From contig CAJTRA010000002.1 in the NCBI GenBank assembly GCA_910578345.1, positions 276,681 to 340,680 on the forward strand: 64,000 nucleotides of DNA, read 5' to 3'. Every line of letters begins with the position of its first letter. Position 1 is the first letter of the stretch. The position numbers and the translations under genes are program-made. Below the pieces are notes generated by a model. That model searched no databases. It was not told the origin of the DNA and saw nothing but the letters and a program-made list of their open reading frames with translations. This document shows, in pieces, positions 7,601 through 17,316 of this stretch. This DNA comes from an uncultured Lachnospiraceae bacterium. GTDB lineage: Bacteria > Bacillota > Clostridia > Lachnospirales > Lachnospiraceae.

Positions 7601-9445
7601 TTACCGCATCGTATCATAGATCGTCCCTACCAGCTCAACAAACTCCTTCTTATACGTATCCGTCAGTTCCAATGACTTAAGAACGCTGTCCACATGATAC
7701 AGCGCAGCGCCCTCCGGATATCGGCTATGGGAAGCCAGCAGCCCGAACTCCGCCACTGCCGCCGCAAAGACATAGTCCTCATTGGGCTTCATCGTATAGC
7801 TCTCATACCCGATAGGATACTCCAGGATCGTACTGCATTTCTCTGCCGGACGCTTGTATCGGATACTAAGCGTTAACCATTCCTCCTTTGAAGCAAGCGG
7901 GCGTTTTGCATCATCCGACTTTCCATCATCCAATTCCTTCCTGTATTCTTTGCTGTATTTCAGGTCTTCGATCTCTTTCTCCGACATACTGCTGCCGGAA
8001 GCGCCTTTCAGCAGAATCTCATAGAGCACCGTGACACTGTGCCCGGCTCCAATCTCTCCTGCGTCCTTCGTGTCGTCAGCAAAATCCTCCCGCCGCATTG
8101 CACGATTCTCATAGCCGAGCAAACGATAGCTTTCCACTACCGCCGGATTAAATTCCACCTGAAACTTCACATCCTTGCAAATAGTGAGCAGTGTCGCAGT
8201 CATCTCCTCCACCAGCACCTTCTTCGCTTCCTGCAGGCTGTCGATATAGGCATAGTTGCCATTGCCCCGATCCGCCAGCGTCTCCATCTTATTGTCCTTG
8301 ATATTCCCTGTACCAAAGCCAAGCACAGACAGGAAAATACCAGATTCCTTTTTGGCGGTAATCAGATCTTCCAGTTCCTCCTCAGTAGTCATCCCGATAT
8401 TCATATCCCCATCCGTCGCCAGGATAATACGGTTATTGCCGCCCTGTATGAAATGTTCCTCCGCCAGCGCATAGGCTGTCTCTATTCCTTTACTGCCATA
8501 GGTGCCGCCGCCCGCCGATAAGGAATTGACCGTTTTGACAATTTTCTGCGTTTCATTTCCCCTGGCGCCATCTAACACCGTCTTCGTATCTTCCGCATAC
8601 GTCACAATAGAAATCCTGTCTCTGTTTCTCAGATGCTCTGCCAAAAGTCCGAAAGATTCCTGCAGAAGCGGCAGCTTATCAGGATCCCCCATAGACCCCG
8701 ACACATCCAGCAGAAATACCAGATTCGAGGGCGGCGCCTGGGAATAATCAATCTCCTGTGTCTTCAGCCCAATCATCACAAGCTCGGCCTGCTCATTCCA
8801 GGGACATCTGCCGGTCTGTATGGTAATACCGAAAGGTTCCTCTTCCTCCGGTCCTTTATGATCATAATTGAAATAGTTAAGCAGTTCTTCAATCCGAACC
8901 GCCCCTTCCGGAATATCGTCCAGGGTATATCCTTCCCGGATCAGCCTCCGCAGATTGCTATAAGAAGCGGTATCCACATCCGCGGCAAAAGTAGACAATG
9001 GCTCCTTCATCACCGAAAGGAATCCCTTCTCCTCCCACTCACTATATTCCTCAGAAGCATTTTCACCTGGTTCCCAATCATAGGAATAACAGGAATCCAG
9101 ATAACTTTCCGTCATGCTTCTTTTTTCCTCGGCCTCATATATATCATTGACGCCGCCTATATCAGCTGCAGAATCGAATGACCCTGTCGTGTCATTCTCC
9201 CCCGTAACAAATGCTCCTCCCGGCTGTTGCGCCGGTACAGAACCTTCCTGCTCAATTGTTCCGGCGTTTTCCGTCTCTGACGGTTCTTTGCTTACAGGTT
9301 CCCTGCCTGTCTCCTCATTCTCCTCCATGACATCTGGAATGGCCGGCGACTCTGCCGCCGCGCCGCTGCTGCCACACCCTGATAGAATGAGCGCCCCTGC
9401 CAGGCAGACTGCCGTGATTCTCGCCACATAACTTTTTCTTTTCAT
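7601..9445 (-). CDS. YfbK-like von Willebrand factor A domain lipoprotein
   Basis: A 614-residue lipoprotein: signal segment with lipobox LSGC (Cys24), a Ser/Glu/Thr-rich linker to about 130, a YfbK-type N-terminal domain (STFAADVDTASYSNLRR at 151-167), then a vWA domain with a complete MIDAS (DVSGS 247-251, Thr315, Asp345) and a C-terminal DUF3520-like part ending in LASHSRYPEGA. It should sit outside the membrane and bind a ligand through a metal ion. It is the last gene of a serpin - ECF sigma - membrane protein - vWA string, 155 bases after the preceding gene. Partner unknown. Confidence 0.9.
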   Translation of the reverse strand: MKRKSYVARITAVCLAGALILSGCGSSGAAAESPAIPDVMEENEETGREPVSKEPSETENAGTIEQEGSVPAQQPGGAFVTGENDTTGSFDSAADIGGVNDIYEAEEKRSMTESYLDSCYSYDWEPGENASEEYSEWEEKGFLSVMKEPLSTFAADVDTASYSNLRRLIREGYTLDDIPEGAVRIEELLNYFNYDHKGPEEEEPFGITIQTGRCPWNEQAELVMIGLKTQEIDYSQAPPSNLVFLLDVSGSMGDPDKLPLLQESFGLLAEHLRNRDRISIVTYAEDTKTVLDGARGNETQKIVKTVNSLSAGGGTYGSKGIETAYALAEEHFIQGGNNRIILATDGDMNIGMTTEEELEDLITAKKESGIFLSVLGFGTGNIKDNKMETLADRGNGNYAYIDSLQEAKKVLVEEMTATLLTICKDVKFQVEFNPAVVESYRLLGYENRAMRREDFADDTKDAGEIGAGHSVTVLYEILLKGASGSSMSEKEIEDLKYSKEYRKELDDGKSDDAKRPLASKEEWLTLSIRYKRPAEKCSTILEYPIGYESYTMKPNEDYVFAAAVAEFGLLASHSRYPEGAALYHVDSVLKSLELTDTYKKEFVELVGTIYDTMR

Positions 9446-9600
9446 ACCTTTTCCTCCTCCCTAAACCTGATCAGCTTATGATCGTGCCGCATTTCACACA
9501 GCACATTCTCATTCTGTCACCGTTTAGATTTTCCTCGTTGTATTACTCTTACCTGTAATACCCTTCGGAATAAAAAAAGGTTGCATCATGAAAGAAAAAT

Positions 9601-10434
9601 TTAATCTGTCTCAACAAGCAGCTCATAAGCTTTCGCCAGAAATTCCTCCTGATCCACTGCACTGCCTGCTATCACATATTTCTTTCCGCTATACTCTGCA
9701 TAGGCTCTCCACCCATCAATTCCTGCAGCCTCTGCATCCGCAGAATCCTTTTCTGCAATATAGAAGAAAATACCATGGCTTTCTACACGTTCTGTCTCAG
9801 AGGCCCGATAGAACATGGGGATACTTTTCACTTCTTCGATCGTCACCCCCTGTCCAGAGACTGCCCGCTCTCCTTCTGCCAGTTTCTTCTGCTCTATCTC
9901 TGAACTTTCTATCGCATCAGCAGACGCATCGGCTGGTGCGCTTTCCCTGTCATCGTTTTCCTCTTCCGCCATACTGCCGCTCGTCTTATCTGATGCGGCG
10001 CTCAGCCGGTCTTCTGCAAAGTCTTCCACAGATTCACTCTCTGCGATACCGCCCGCTGTGCTTCCTTCTCCATCCTGTGCCGTTTCATCTGCCGCTTTCG
10101 GCATCTCTTCTTCTGCCGGAGCCGCCTCATACTCTGCCGAAGCTTCTTCATTGATGCCTCCTGCTGAATCTGCGGAAGAACGGGAAAACTGCACCTTTGA
10201 GATATGAAAGATAAGCACGAGCGCTGCCACCGCTGTCATGGGAACAATCCACTTAGAGATTGAAAGATAAGGTGCAATCTTAGGCCGTGGATTTTGTTCC
10301 AGTCTTTTTTCTTCCTGCGCGACTGCCTGCTTCGTTTTCAGAATCAGGTCTGCCGGCGCATGTATCTGTGATGTCTCTTTCTGATAGGAATTCCTATCCT
10401 GTTTTTTTAATTGATTGTTTCTTTGATCTGCCAT
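9601..10434 (-). CDS. Single-pass membrane protein in anti-sigma position (DUF4367-like C-terminus)
   Basis: A 277-residue protein with a short cytoplasmic N-terminus (about 60 residues), one transmembrane segment (about 61-79), a long acidic Ala/Glu/Ser-rich linker and a small C-terminal domain ending in a pattern like DUF4367 (GKKYVIAGS, then LAKAYELL). The ATG at 10434 is preferred; the longer frame begins at a TTG inside the sigma-factor gene. It follows the sigma gene by 22 bases. The topology and position suggest an anti-sigma factor or envelope sensor, but no ZAS (H-x3-C-x2-C) motif is present, so sigma binding is an inference. Confidence 0.75.
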   Translation of the reverse strand: MADQRNNQLKKQDRNSYQKETSQIHAPADLILKTKQAVAQEEKRLEQNPRPKIAPYLSISKWIVPMTAVAALVLIFHISKVQFSRSSADSAGGINEEASAEYEAAPAEEEMPKAADETAQDGEGSTAGGIAESESVEDFAEDRLSAASDKTSGSMAEEENDDRESAPADASADAIESSEIEQKKLAEGERAVSGQGVTIEEVKSIPMFYRASETERVESHGIFFYIAEKDSADAEAAGIDGWRAYAEYSGKKYVIAGSAVDQEEFLAKAYELLVETD

Positions 10435-10456
10435 AACGATAATTTCACTTTCTCTA

Positions 10457-10963
10457 TCATTCTCCTGTTTCCCACTCTTCCCCAAGCAGGCTTCGCAGCA
10501 TTTCCCTTGCCCGGTACATCTGAGATTTCACGGTACTTTCCTTCTGCTCCGTCAGCTTCGCGATCTGTGCCACCGAAAGTTCTTCATAATAATACAAATG
10601 TACTACAAGCCGGTATTTCGGCGGCAGTTTCTGCACTGCTGCCCGTACAGGATGCTCTCCGGCCAGCTCCAAAATCTCCTTTTCATCCGCTATACGCTCC
10701 GGCTCTTCCATATACTCTACTTTCCGAGTCCAGTACTGCTCATAATGCTTCTTCGCACAGTTGATCGTCACCCGGATGAGCCACGCTTTCACATGCTCCC
10801 ACGACTTCATCTCCTGCACATGCCGCACAAGTCTGATAAACACTTCCTGAAACAGGTCGTCCGCATCTATCGTATTCTTCATCTGCGACAAAGCCAGCCG
10901 GTAGACCATATCCGCATACCTGTCAATCGCTGCCTGCGCCGTTATTTTCTCCTCTTTTGACAT
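10457..10963 (-). CDS. ECF RNA polymerase sigma factor (sigma-70 family)
   Basis: A 168-residue protein with sigma region 2 (about 15-85, including DADDLFQEVFIRL) and region 4 (about 110-160, including LPPKYRLVVHLYYYEELSV, interrupted here, and the helix-turn-helix recognition part KESTVKSQMYRAREML). No regions 1 or 3, as typical for extracytoplasmic-function sigma factors. The ATG follows CAGGAG. It lies between the serpin gene (41-base gap) and the membrane protein, so the block may be autoregulated; I could not define its own promoter motif. Confidence 0.9.
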   Translation of the reverse strand: MSKEEKITAQAAIDRYADMVYRLALSQMKNTIDADDLFQEVFIRLVRHVQEMKSWEHVKAWLIRVTINCAKKHYEQYWTRKVEYMEEPERIADEKEILELAGEHPVRAAVQKLPPKYRLVVHLYYYEELSVAQIAKLTEQKESTVKSQMYRAREMLRSLLGEEWETGE

Positions 10964-11004
10964 AGAAATCTCCTGATTCCGTATTACCCTCTACTCATAT
11001 TTTT

Positions 11005-12342
11005 TTATTTCAATCCATCCAAATCATTGATCTGACCCATAAACAAGATCATACCCGTCTTCTTATCCTGGATCGTAAACAGAAACGGCCGGTCTACAAT
11101 AAACTCAATCGATTGTATTTCCTCTTCGTCCGCCGCCTCTGCCACAACAGACTCCGTTACAGCGGCTGCTCTGCTGCCCAGCTCATCTACCTCCAGTTTC
11201 GCTTTATGAGACGCATCGCTGACATAGACCTCGCCGATAATGGGGAATTCTGCTTTCCCCGGATGAAAGGCATCCACCATTCCCATCTCTTCCAATAAAC
11301 GGACTAACTCATCTATCGTGCAGTCTACTTGAAATTTGGGTATCTGCAGCTTTTGAACCCACACGCTTTCCGTATCCATCAGGCTTGTCAGAAATGCATT
11401 CTTCTCTTCGTCCTCCATCTGCCAGAACAGCTCCGCGACAGGCGCCTGCCGGCTTTCCTGGCCGCTCTGTTCCTCTGGCACAGACGAACTTTCTTCCTCC
11501 TGCCGTGACATTAAAATATTCATGACGATACGGCCTTCTCCATAAGGCAGACTTACTCCGCAGAGTCCTTCTTTCTCATAATAGGGAAGCCAGAGTCCTC
11601 CCTGATGCATCATATCCACTGTACTTTCTTCCCGCGTTCCATAGAACGTCTGCGAATAGGTATCTTCCGCCGTGAAAGGATGCTCCCATTCTCCATAGAA
11701 GTACACTGCATTAATCAAAGACATAACGGTAGCCGGGTTCACCTGCTCTTTGAAGTTCTTGATCATCCCGTCCGTATTCTCAGAAATCCACCGGTTGATC
11801 TGTTCCGTTGTCTGTTCTGCATTGTCCTTAAAGTCTGCCTGATAGGCCTGCACAAGATAGTATTCTTCCACTGTCGGAAGATATTTTTCATAGACGTCTT
11901 CACAGAGTTCATACTGTTGATCGACCCATAAGGAGTTCACACTGGTGAGCATTGCCTCTTTAGACTGCTTTTCCTGCCTGTAGAGTCCCATCTGCATATT
12001 CCATTCCATCAGGTCTGGAATGCGCAGCAAATCTTCTATCTGACGTTTGGTCTCTCCCTCTGCCGCATTATCCAGAATGCTGAGCGCTTCGCAGAGGCTG
12101 TACGGCGAGAAAAAATAGTTCTCTCCAGTAACAGTAAGATTCCGTGCCATGTCATATGCGAATCCATTAACGCCCTGGAATAGTGTCTCATCATACGCTG
12201 ATGCTGAGGGATAATCCGTGACTTTTTTATCGATTTTCCCTTGCAGCAGCACAGGCTCATCAACAGATTCCTGCCTGCCGCAGCCTGCCAGAATACCGAC
12301 CATCACAATGATCATGCCCACATATTCCGCCTTTCTTCCCAT
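11005..12342 (-). CDS. Serpin family protease-inhibitor lipoprotein
   Basis: A 445-residue serpin with a lipoprotein signal (ILAGC, Cys21 from this start). The ATG at 12342 lies eight bases after GGAGGG; a TTG two codons earlier is less likely. Family features are FSPYSLCEALSIL near the N-terminus, SLINAVYFYGEW in the core, and a C-terminal reactive-centre hinge with small residues (GSRAAAVTESVVAEA) followed by DRPFLFTI. The alanine-rich hinge fits an inhibitory serpin. The scissile bond lies in an acidic stretch after the hinge and cannot be fixed by eye. Bacterial serpins of gut Firmicutes can trap serine proteases at the cell surface. Confidence 0.92.
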   Translation of the reverse strand: MGRKAEYVGMIIVMVGILAGCGRQESVDEPVLLQGKIDKKVTDYPSASAYDETLFQGVNGFAYDMARNLTVTGENYFFSPYSLCEALSILDNAAEGETKRQIEDLLRIPDLMEWNMQMGLYRQEKQSKEAMLTSVNSLWVDQQYELCEDVYEKYLPTVEEYYLVQAYQADFKDNAEQTTEQINRWISENTDGMIKNFKEQVNPATVMSLINAVYFYGEWEHPFTAEDTYSQTFYGTREESTVDMMHQGGLWLPYYEKEGLCGVSLPYGEGRIVMNILMSRQEEESSSVPEEQSGQESRQAPVAELFWQMEDEEKNAFLTSLMDTESVWVQKLQIPKFQVDCTIDELVRLLEEMGMVDAFHPGKAEFPIIGEVYVSDASHKAKLEVDELGSRAAAVTESVVAEAADEEEIQSIEFIVDRPFLFTIQDKKTGMILFMGQINDLDGLK

Positions 12343-12391
12343 ATACAACGCCCTCCTGTTCTCTGTTATAGGCTGCAGTTAAACCTGTAAA

Positions 12392-12418
12392 GACCGGCAG
12401 GATAATCCCCGCCGGTCC
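12392..12418 (-). terminator. Hairpin after the GH13 gene
   Basis: GACCGGC pairs with GCCGGTC, enclosing GGAT/ATCC; on the minus strand a short TTTA follows. It sits between the GH13 stop and the serpin start, so it should separate the two units, although the T-run is weak. Confidence 0.55.
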
Positions 12419-12440
12419 CTCATGGATGCTTCTTCTCTCT

Positions 12441-14570
12441 TTACCGATATTCCATAAAGCTGCTGATTTCCTCATCCTCATACCGCAGAATGACCGCAGA
12501 AGTGGGTGGAAGGGTAATCGTGACTCTGCCAGCTTTCACCGGATGTTCTTCGACTTCTGTCGTGAACCCCTCTGCCGTGGTCAGCAGAAGCTGCTTAATC
12601 ATACATTCCTTCGGTACGCCCAGATACCATACGAACAGATCCTTTGTGATCTCATATTCATTATTGTTCACGAGGATCACTGACTGTCCTTCTCTGGTGA
12701 ATCTTCCATAACCGATCACGTTGTAATCGCTTACCATATGTTTGATGGAACCCGTGAGGAACTCTTTATGCGCCTTGTGGATCCGAATGATTTCCCTGTG
12801 GAAAGCAATGAGTTCCTGATCTTCCCGTCCCCATGGGTAAGTACGCCTGTTATCCGGATCGGTGAATCCACATACCCCAGCCTCGTCACCATAATAGATC
12901 GTCGGCGCGCCAGGCCATGTCATCTGGATCACCACCGCCTCACGCATAACTGCTTTATTCACGCCCGTATTGGCCGCCTCCGGTCCGAGCGTATTGGTTC
13001 TCCCTACTCTCCGGTTCGTTCTGGTTAAGAACCGGGAATGATCGTGATTGGAAAGCTCGTTCATCGCCACCTGAAGCGATGGCGTCGTAAAACTTGCGCT
13101 GTGATGCTGCATTGCTCCCCAGAAACTGTCCGCATTGCCCCGCAGGTCTTCCCGGTAATCATCACTGTGCTTCTGCATACCAGTCAAAAACCAGGTCACA
13201 GGCTCCATGAAAGCATCATAGTTCATCACCGTATCCCACTCATCGCCTTGCAGCCAGTCTTTCGGACTTCCATAATGCTCCGCCAGTATAATAGCATCCG
13301 GGTTGACCATTTTGACTGTCCTTCGGAATTCTTTCCAGAAAGAATGATTATACTCCGGCGTGTGTCCTAAATCCGCCGCCACATCTAACCGCCACCCGTC
13401 TACATGATAAGGCTCCGCAATCCACTTCCTGGCGACATACATGATATAGTCTTCTAACTGCTGTGAATTCTCATAATTCAGTTTCGGCAGGGTATCATGC
13501 CCCCACCATCCGTCATAGGAGCCATTGTAGGGCCATTTATGATTGTCATGAAACTGAAAATACGTATGATACGGACTGTCCTGCGCCACATAGGCTCCCT
13601 TCTCATAGCCGGGTGCATTCTCATAGATACGCTCCCTGTCCATCCATTTGTTGAAGGAACCACAGTGATTGAACACGCCGTCCAGAATAACCTTCATGCC
13701 TCTTGCATGTGCCTCCCGCACTACCTGGGCAAAAAGTTCATTGCTGGCCTCCAAATTCTTCTTATTGGACACCCGGTCAATATACCTGCTGGCAAACCTG
13801 TTCTCATGCTGGTCGTCATGCAGCAATTCTCCTTCATCGTGAACGATCTTCCCTACGTGAGGATCGATATAATCATAATCCTGGATGTCATACTTATGAT
13901 TGGAAGGTGAGACAAATAAAGGATTGAAATAAATCACATCTACACCCAGATCCTGCAGATAATCCATCTTGTCGAGCACTCCCTGCAGATCCCCGCCATA
14001 GAACTCCCGGACACCCATCGATGCCGGATACTTATTCCAATCCTCCACTTTAACTGTCTTATCTCCGATATACTGATACTCATTCGTCAGTACATCATTC
14101 GAAGGATCGCCATTATAGAAACGATCCACATAGATCTGATAAAATACCGCTCCTTTCGCCCAATCCGGCGTCCTGAATCCGGGAATCAACTGAAAGTGGT
14201 AGTATTCATTGATATCTTTACAGATGCCTCTGGTGTCATAGAAGCAGTCAATCTTACCTACCCGCACTTCAAAATAGTAAACCAGCTTCTCATTATCTAA
14301 CTGCACCGAGTAGGAATAATAGTCAAAATAATTGTCTGTCTCCGTCTTTAACATAATGTGTTTCTCGCCTTTACACACGAAAAACACTCTGTCAATATTA
14401 TTTCTGGCCGAACGGAAACGGATCGTGACTTCTCCGTAAGCATTCGGCTCCGGCGGATATACATAATCTTCTGTCGTATCTGAGAATAACGCTTCTTTAT
14501 TGATGACCGGACGCATGCCTGCAATATACTGCTGATTCTTCTCTGCTCTCTGAAATTGGCTTATATCCAT
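12441..14570 (-). CDS. GH13 glycosidase, neopullulanase/cyclomaltodextrinase-like
   Basis: A 709-residue cytoplasmic enzyme (no signal peptide). An N-terminal beta domain of the CBM34 kind (1-130) precedes the catalytic barrel (about 137-600) and a C-terminal beta domain. Conserved GH13 regions are DGVFNH (297-302), GWRLDVA with nucleophile Asp396, LAEHYG with acid/base Glu431 and SNHD with Asp510. The arrangement fits GH13 subfamily 20, which hydrolyses alpha-1,4 and alpha-1,6 bonds of maltodextrins, pullulan pieces or cyclodextrins. It appears monocistronic with its own promoter at 14606-14634. Confidence 0.92.
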   Translation of the reverse strand: MDISQFQRAEKNQQYIAGMRPVINKEALFSDTTEDYVYPPEPNAYGEVTIRFRSARNNIDRVFFVCKGEKHIMLKTETDNYFDYYSYSVQLDNEKLVYYFEVRVGKIDCFYDTRGICKDINEYYHFQLIPGFRTPDWAKGAVFYQIYVDRFYNGDPSNDVLTNEYQYIGDKTVKVEDWNKYPASMGVREFYGGDLQGVLDKMDYLQDLGVDVIYFNPLFVSPSNHKYDIQDYDYIDPHVGKIVHDEGELLHDDQHENRFASRYIDRVSNKKNLEASNELFAQVVREAHARGMKVILDGVFNHCGSFNKWMDRERIYENAPGYEKGAYVAQDSPYHTYFQFHDNHKWPYNGSYDGWWGHDTLPKLNYENSQQLEDYIMYVARKWIAEPYHVDGWRLDVAADLGHTPEYNHSFWKEFRRTVKMVNPDAIILAEHYGSPKDWLQGDEWDTVMNYDAFMEPVTWFLTGMQKHSDDYREDLRGNADSFWGAMQHHSASFTTPSLQVAMNELSNHDHSRFLTRTNRRVGRTNTLGPEAANTGVNKAVMREAVVIQMTWPGAPTIYYGDEAGVCGFTDPDNRRTYPWGREDQELIAFHREIIRIHKAHKEFLTGSIKHMVSDYNVIGYGRFTREGQSVILVNNNEYEITKDLFVWYLGVPKECMIKQLLLTTAEGFTTEVEEHPVKAGRVTITLPPTSAVILRYEDEEISSFMEYR

Positions 14571-14605
14571 GCTTTATGCCTCTCTTTAAAGTCCGTTATA
14601 TATGT

Positions 14606-14634
14606 ATTCTATACTATCTACTGTAGATGTTCAA
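14606..14634 (-). promoter_or_regulatory. Promoter of the GH13 gene with internal inverted repeat
   Basis: On the minus strand TTGAAC (14634-14629) and TAGAAT (14611-14606) are 17 bases apart. The spacer contains ATCTAC-T-GTAGAT (14616-14628), a perfect 6-1-6 inverted repeat that could be a repressor site. Confidence 0.6.
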
Positions 14635-14652
14635 GAAAAAAACGAGCAAAGT

Positions 14653-14684
14653 AAAACAGACAGCTTTCGACGGCTGTCTGTTTT
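14653..14684 (-). terminator. Terminator after ftsH
   Basis: AAAACAGACAGC and GCTGTCTGTTTT form a perfect 12-bp stem with an 8-base loop; both strands end in four T, so it can act in either direction. It ends the mazG-to-ftsH region about 160 bases after the ftsH stop. Confidence 0.8.
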
Positions 14685-14841
14685 AGAGAAGGTATTTCTT
14701 TCTTATGGGGTATAGCAAAAACTATATAATGTATTGGGGGGTTACAAGTAGTATAATAGCATAGCATGTACCCGTCTACAATACTAAGGATTCACAAATA
14801 TTACAAATTCACATATCCGTTTTTGGCTATTTTGCACAAAA

Positions 14842-16701
14842 CTATGATTCCAGCTTCATCTCAGGCTCTTCCGGCTGCGGATAGTGCACATCAAAAAGCG
14901 CTTCAAACTCAGCACGATTGATCTTTTCTTTCTGGAGCAGCAGATCCGCACACTTGTGCAGCACGTCCTCCTGTTCTAAGATGATTGCCTTCGCTTTCTC
15001 ATAACAATCATCGATGATCGCTTTCACTTCCCGGTCAATCTCCCCTGAGATCGCCTCACTGTGATTCTTGGCATGCGCCAGATCCCTTCCGATAAATACC
15101 TCATCGTCATCGTCGTCATAGTTGATCACGCCGATATTGTTCGACATCCCATAGCGGGTCACCATCCTGCGGGCAACTTTGGTCGCTTTTTTGATGTCGC
15201 TGGATGCACCTGTCGTAATATCGTCGAAGATGATCTCCTCCGCAATACGGCCACCCAGAGAAACCATAATATCCTCCAGCATCCTGCCCCTGGTCAGGAA
15301 CATCTCATCCTTCTCCGGAAGCGGCATCGTATAGCCTGCCGCACCGATTCCGGTAGGAATGATTGACACCGTATAGACCGGTCCCACATCAGGAAGCACA
15401 TGAAACAAGATCGCATGTCCTGCCTCATGATAAGCCGTGATCCGTTTCTCCTTATCAGAGATGATACGGCTCTTCTTCTCCGCACCGATCCCAACCTTGA
15501 CAAAAGCCCGTTTGATATCGTCCTGCTTGACGAATACGCGCTTATCCATGGCGGCATTGATCGCCGCTTCATTGAGAAGATTCTCCAAGTCCGCTCCCGT
15601 AAATCCTGCCGTCGTCTGTGCGATCTGGGACAGATCCACATCATCTCCCAGCGGTTTATTCTGGGCATGAACTTTCAGAATATCTTCCCGGCCTCTCACA
15701 TCCGGCGCCGCTACCGTGATCTTACGGTCAAAGCGTCCCGGCCTCAAAATTGCCGGATCCAATATATCCACACGGTTCGTGGCCGCCATCACGATAATCC
15801 CTTCGTTGACGCCAAAACCGTCCATCTCTACCAACAACTGGTTAAGCGTCTGCTCACGCTCATCATGGCCGCCGCCCATACCAGTACCACGCCGCCTGGC
15901 TACCGCATCGATTTCGTCAATGAAAATAATACAGGGAGCATGCCTCTTTGCCTCCGCAAACATATCACGCACACGGGATGCGCCGACACCGACAAACATC
16001 TCCACGAAATCAGAACCAGAAATACTGAAAAACGGCACGTTCGCTTCTCCGGCAATCGCTTTGGCCAACAACGTCTTACCCGTACCAGGTGCACCTTCGA
16101 GAAGAACACCCTTAGGGATCCGCGCCCCCACCTTCGTAAACTTACCCGGCTCTTTCAGGAACTCAACAATCTCCTGCAGCTCCTCTTTCTCTTCCTTCAG
16201 GCCCGCCACGCCATCCAGCTTAATCTTATTCTCACCGCCCATCGTCAATTTGGCACGGCTTCGTCCGAAATTCATCATCTTTCCATTGCCGCCGCCGTTC
16301 GCCGCATTCTGTGCATTCATCATCACAAAAAAGAAGACACAGACTACTACAACGATCAGAATTGGAAATACACTGTTTAAAAACCAGCTTTCCTCCGGTA
16401 CACTCTCCACTATGGGATCCAGATCATAATTCCTGACTAACGCCTCCGCCTCTGCAACATCCGTCACGTACAGGGTTTTCTCTTCCCCGCTCTTCAATGT
16501 GACTTCCAACGACCCGGCCGCCGTATCCTTGTTCGGACAGACCTTGACGATCGCCACCTCCTTGTTCTCCAGTTGGCTGACAAACTCGCCCTTCGTATAA
16601 CTGCTATCCTGCACTCTTATCGTTCCGATCCAGACGGTAAACAGAAGCAGTCCGATAATAATGAAAAAATACATATAAAAACTCTTATTATTTCTGCTCA
16701 A
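14842..16701 (-). CDS. ftsH: ATP-dependent zinc metalloprotease FtsH
   Basis: A 619-residue membrane-bound AAA+ protease that degrades misfolded and regulatory proteins. Two transmembrane segments (about 10-27 and 110-128) flank a short extracytoplasmic domain; the AAA module has Walker A GAPGTGKT (203-210), Walker B IIFIDEID (258-265) and a second region of homology ending in RPGRFDR; the protease domain has HEAGH (425-429). Normal length. It follows hpt as in Bacillus and most Firmicutes. Confidence 0.98.
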   Translation of the reverse strand: MSRNNKSFYMYFFIIIGLLLFTVWIGTIRVQDSSYTKGEFVSQLENKEVAIVKVCPNKDTAAGSLEVTLKSGEEKTLYVTDVAEAEALVRNYDLDPIVESVPEESWFLNSVFPILIVVVVCVFFFVMMNAQNAANGGGNGKMMNFGRSRAKLTMGGENKIKLDGVAGLKEEKEELQEIVEFLKEPGKFTKVGARIPKGVLLEGAPGTGKTLLAKAIAGEANVPFFSISGSDFVEMFVGVGASRVRDMFAEAKRHAPCIIFIDEIDAVARRRGTGMGGGHDEREQTLNQLLVEMDGFGVNEGIIVMAATNRVDILDPAILRPGRFDRKITVAAPDVRGREDILKVHAQNKPLGDDVDLSQIAQTTAGFTGADLENLLNEAAINAAMDKRVFVKQDDIKRAFVKVGIGAEKKSRIISDKEKRITAYHEAGHAILFHVLPDVGPVYTVSIIPTGIGAAGYTMPLPEKDEMFLTRGRMLEDIMVSLGGRIAEEIIFDDITTGASSDIKKATKVARRMVTRYGMSNNIGVINYDDDDDEVFIGRDLAHAKNHSEAISGEIDREVKAIIDDCYEKAKAIILEQEDVLHKCADLLLQKEKINRAEFEALFDVHYPQPEEPEMKLES

Positions 16702-16791
16702 AGTAAACCTCTTTCCTATAACATATTCATAAATGCGGCCATTCAGATCATCCTGGCATGGTAACCTGTACGCCTGTCTGAACAGCCACTG

Positions 16792-17316
16792 TCAATCAAA
16801 TTTCACAATACCGATATAGGGCAGATTGCGGTATTTTTGATCATAATCAAGTCCGTATCCTACTACGAATTCATCGGGAATTTCAAAACCAGTGTAATCC
16901 ACTGTGACATCTACCACTCTCCTGGACGGCTTGTCAAGCAGCGTACACAGCCTCACATCCGCCGGGCCCCTGTCTTTAAGCATCTCCAGCAGATAACTCA
17001 GAGTCCTTCCAGAATCTACGATATCCTCCACTACCAACACATGTTTGTTCAGCAGAGATTCATCCAGATCCTTCACGATCTTGACCACACCGCTGGACTT
17101 TGTGTCTCCCCCATAACTGGATACCGACATGAAATCCAAAGATACCGGCACCGTGATCCTCTTGGCGAGTTCACACATAAAGAAACTGCCTCCCTTGAGC
17201 ACACAGACCAAATGTACCTGTTTTCCTGCGTAATCTTTGGAAATCTGATCTCCAATTTCCTGTATTCTTCTGTCCACTTCTGCTTCACTCAACAATACTT
17301 CAATTCGTTCCGCCAT
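16792..17316 (-). CDS. hpt: Hypoxanthine phosphoribosyltransferase
   Basis: A 174-residue purine-salvage enzyme making IMP/GMP from hypoxanthine/guanine and PRPP. The PRPP motif VEDIVDSGRT is at 96-105 and LKGGSFF at 40-46. The start at 17316 (MAERIEVLL) has a strong AGGAGGAAGC-type site and gives the family length; the longer open frame only reads through the end of tilS. The gene overlaps tilS by 17 bases, indicating translational coupling. Confidence 0.97.
   Translation of the reverse strand: MAERIEVLLSEAEVDRRIQEIGDQISKDYAGKQVHLVCVLKGGSFFMCELAKRITVPVSLDFMSVSSYGGDTKSSGVVKIVKDLDESLLNKHVLVVEDIVDSGRTLSYLLEMLKDRGPADVRLCTLLDKPSRRVVDVTVDYTGFEIPDEFVVGYGLDYDQKYRNLPYIGIVKFD

Noticed and set aside
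15400..16380. Long plus-strand open frame of 326 codons
   Set aside because: It is the antisense of ftsH; the minus-strand product is unmistakable.
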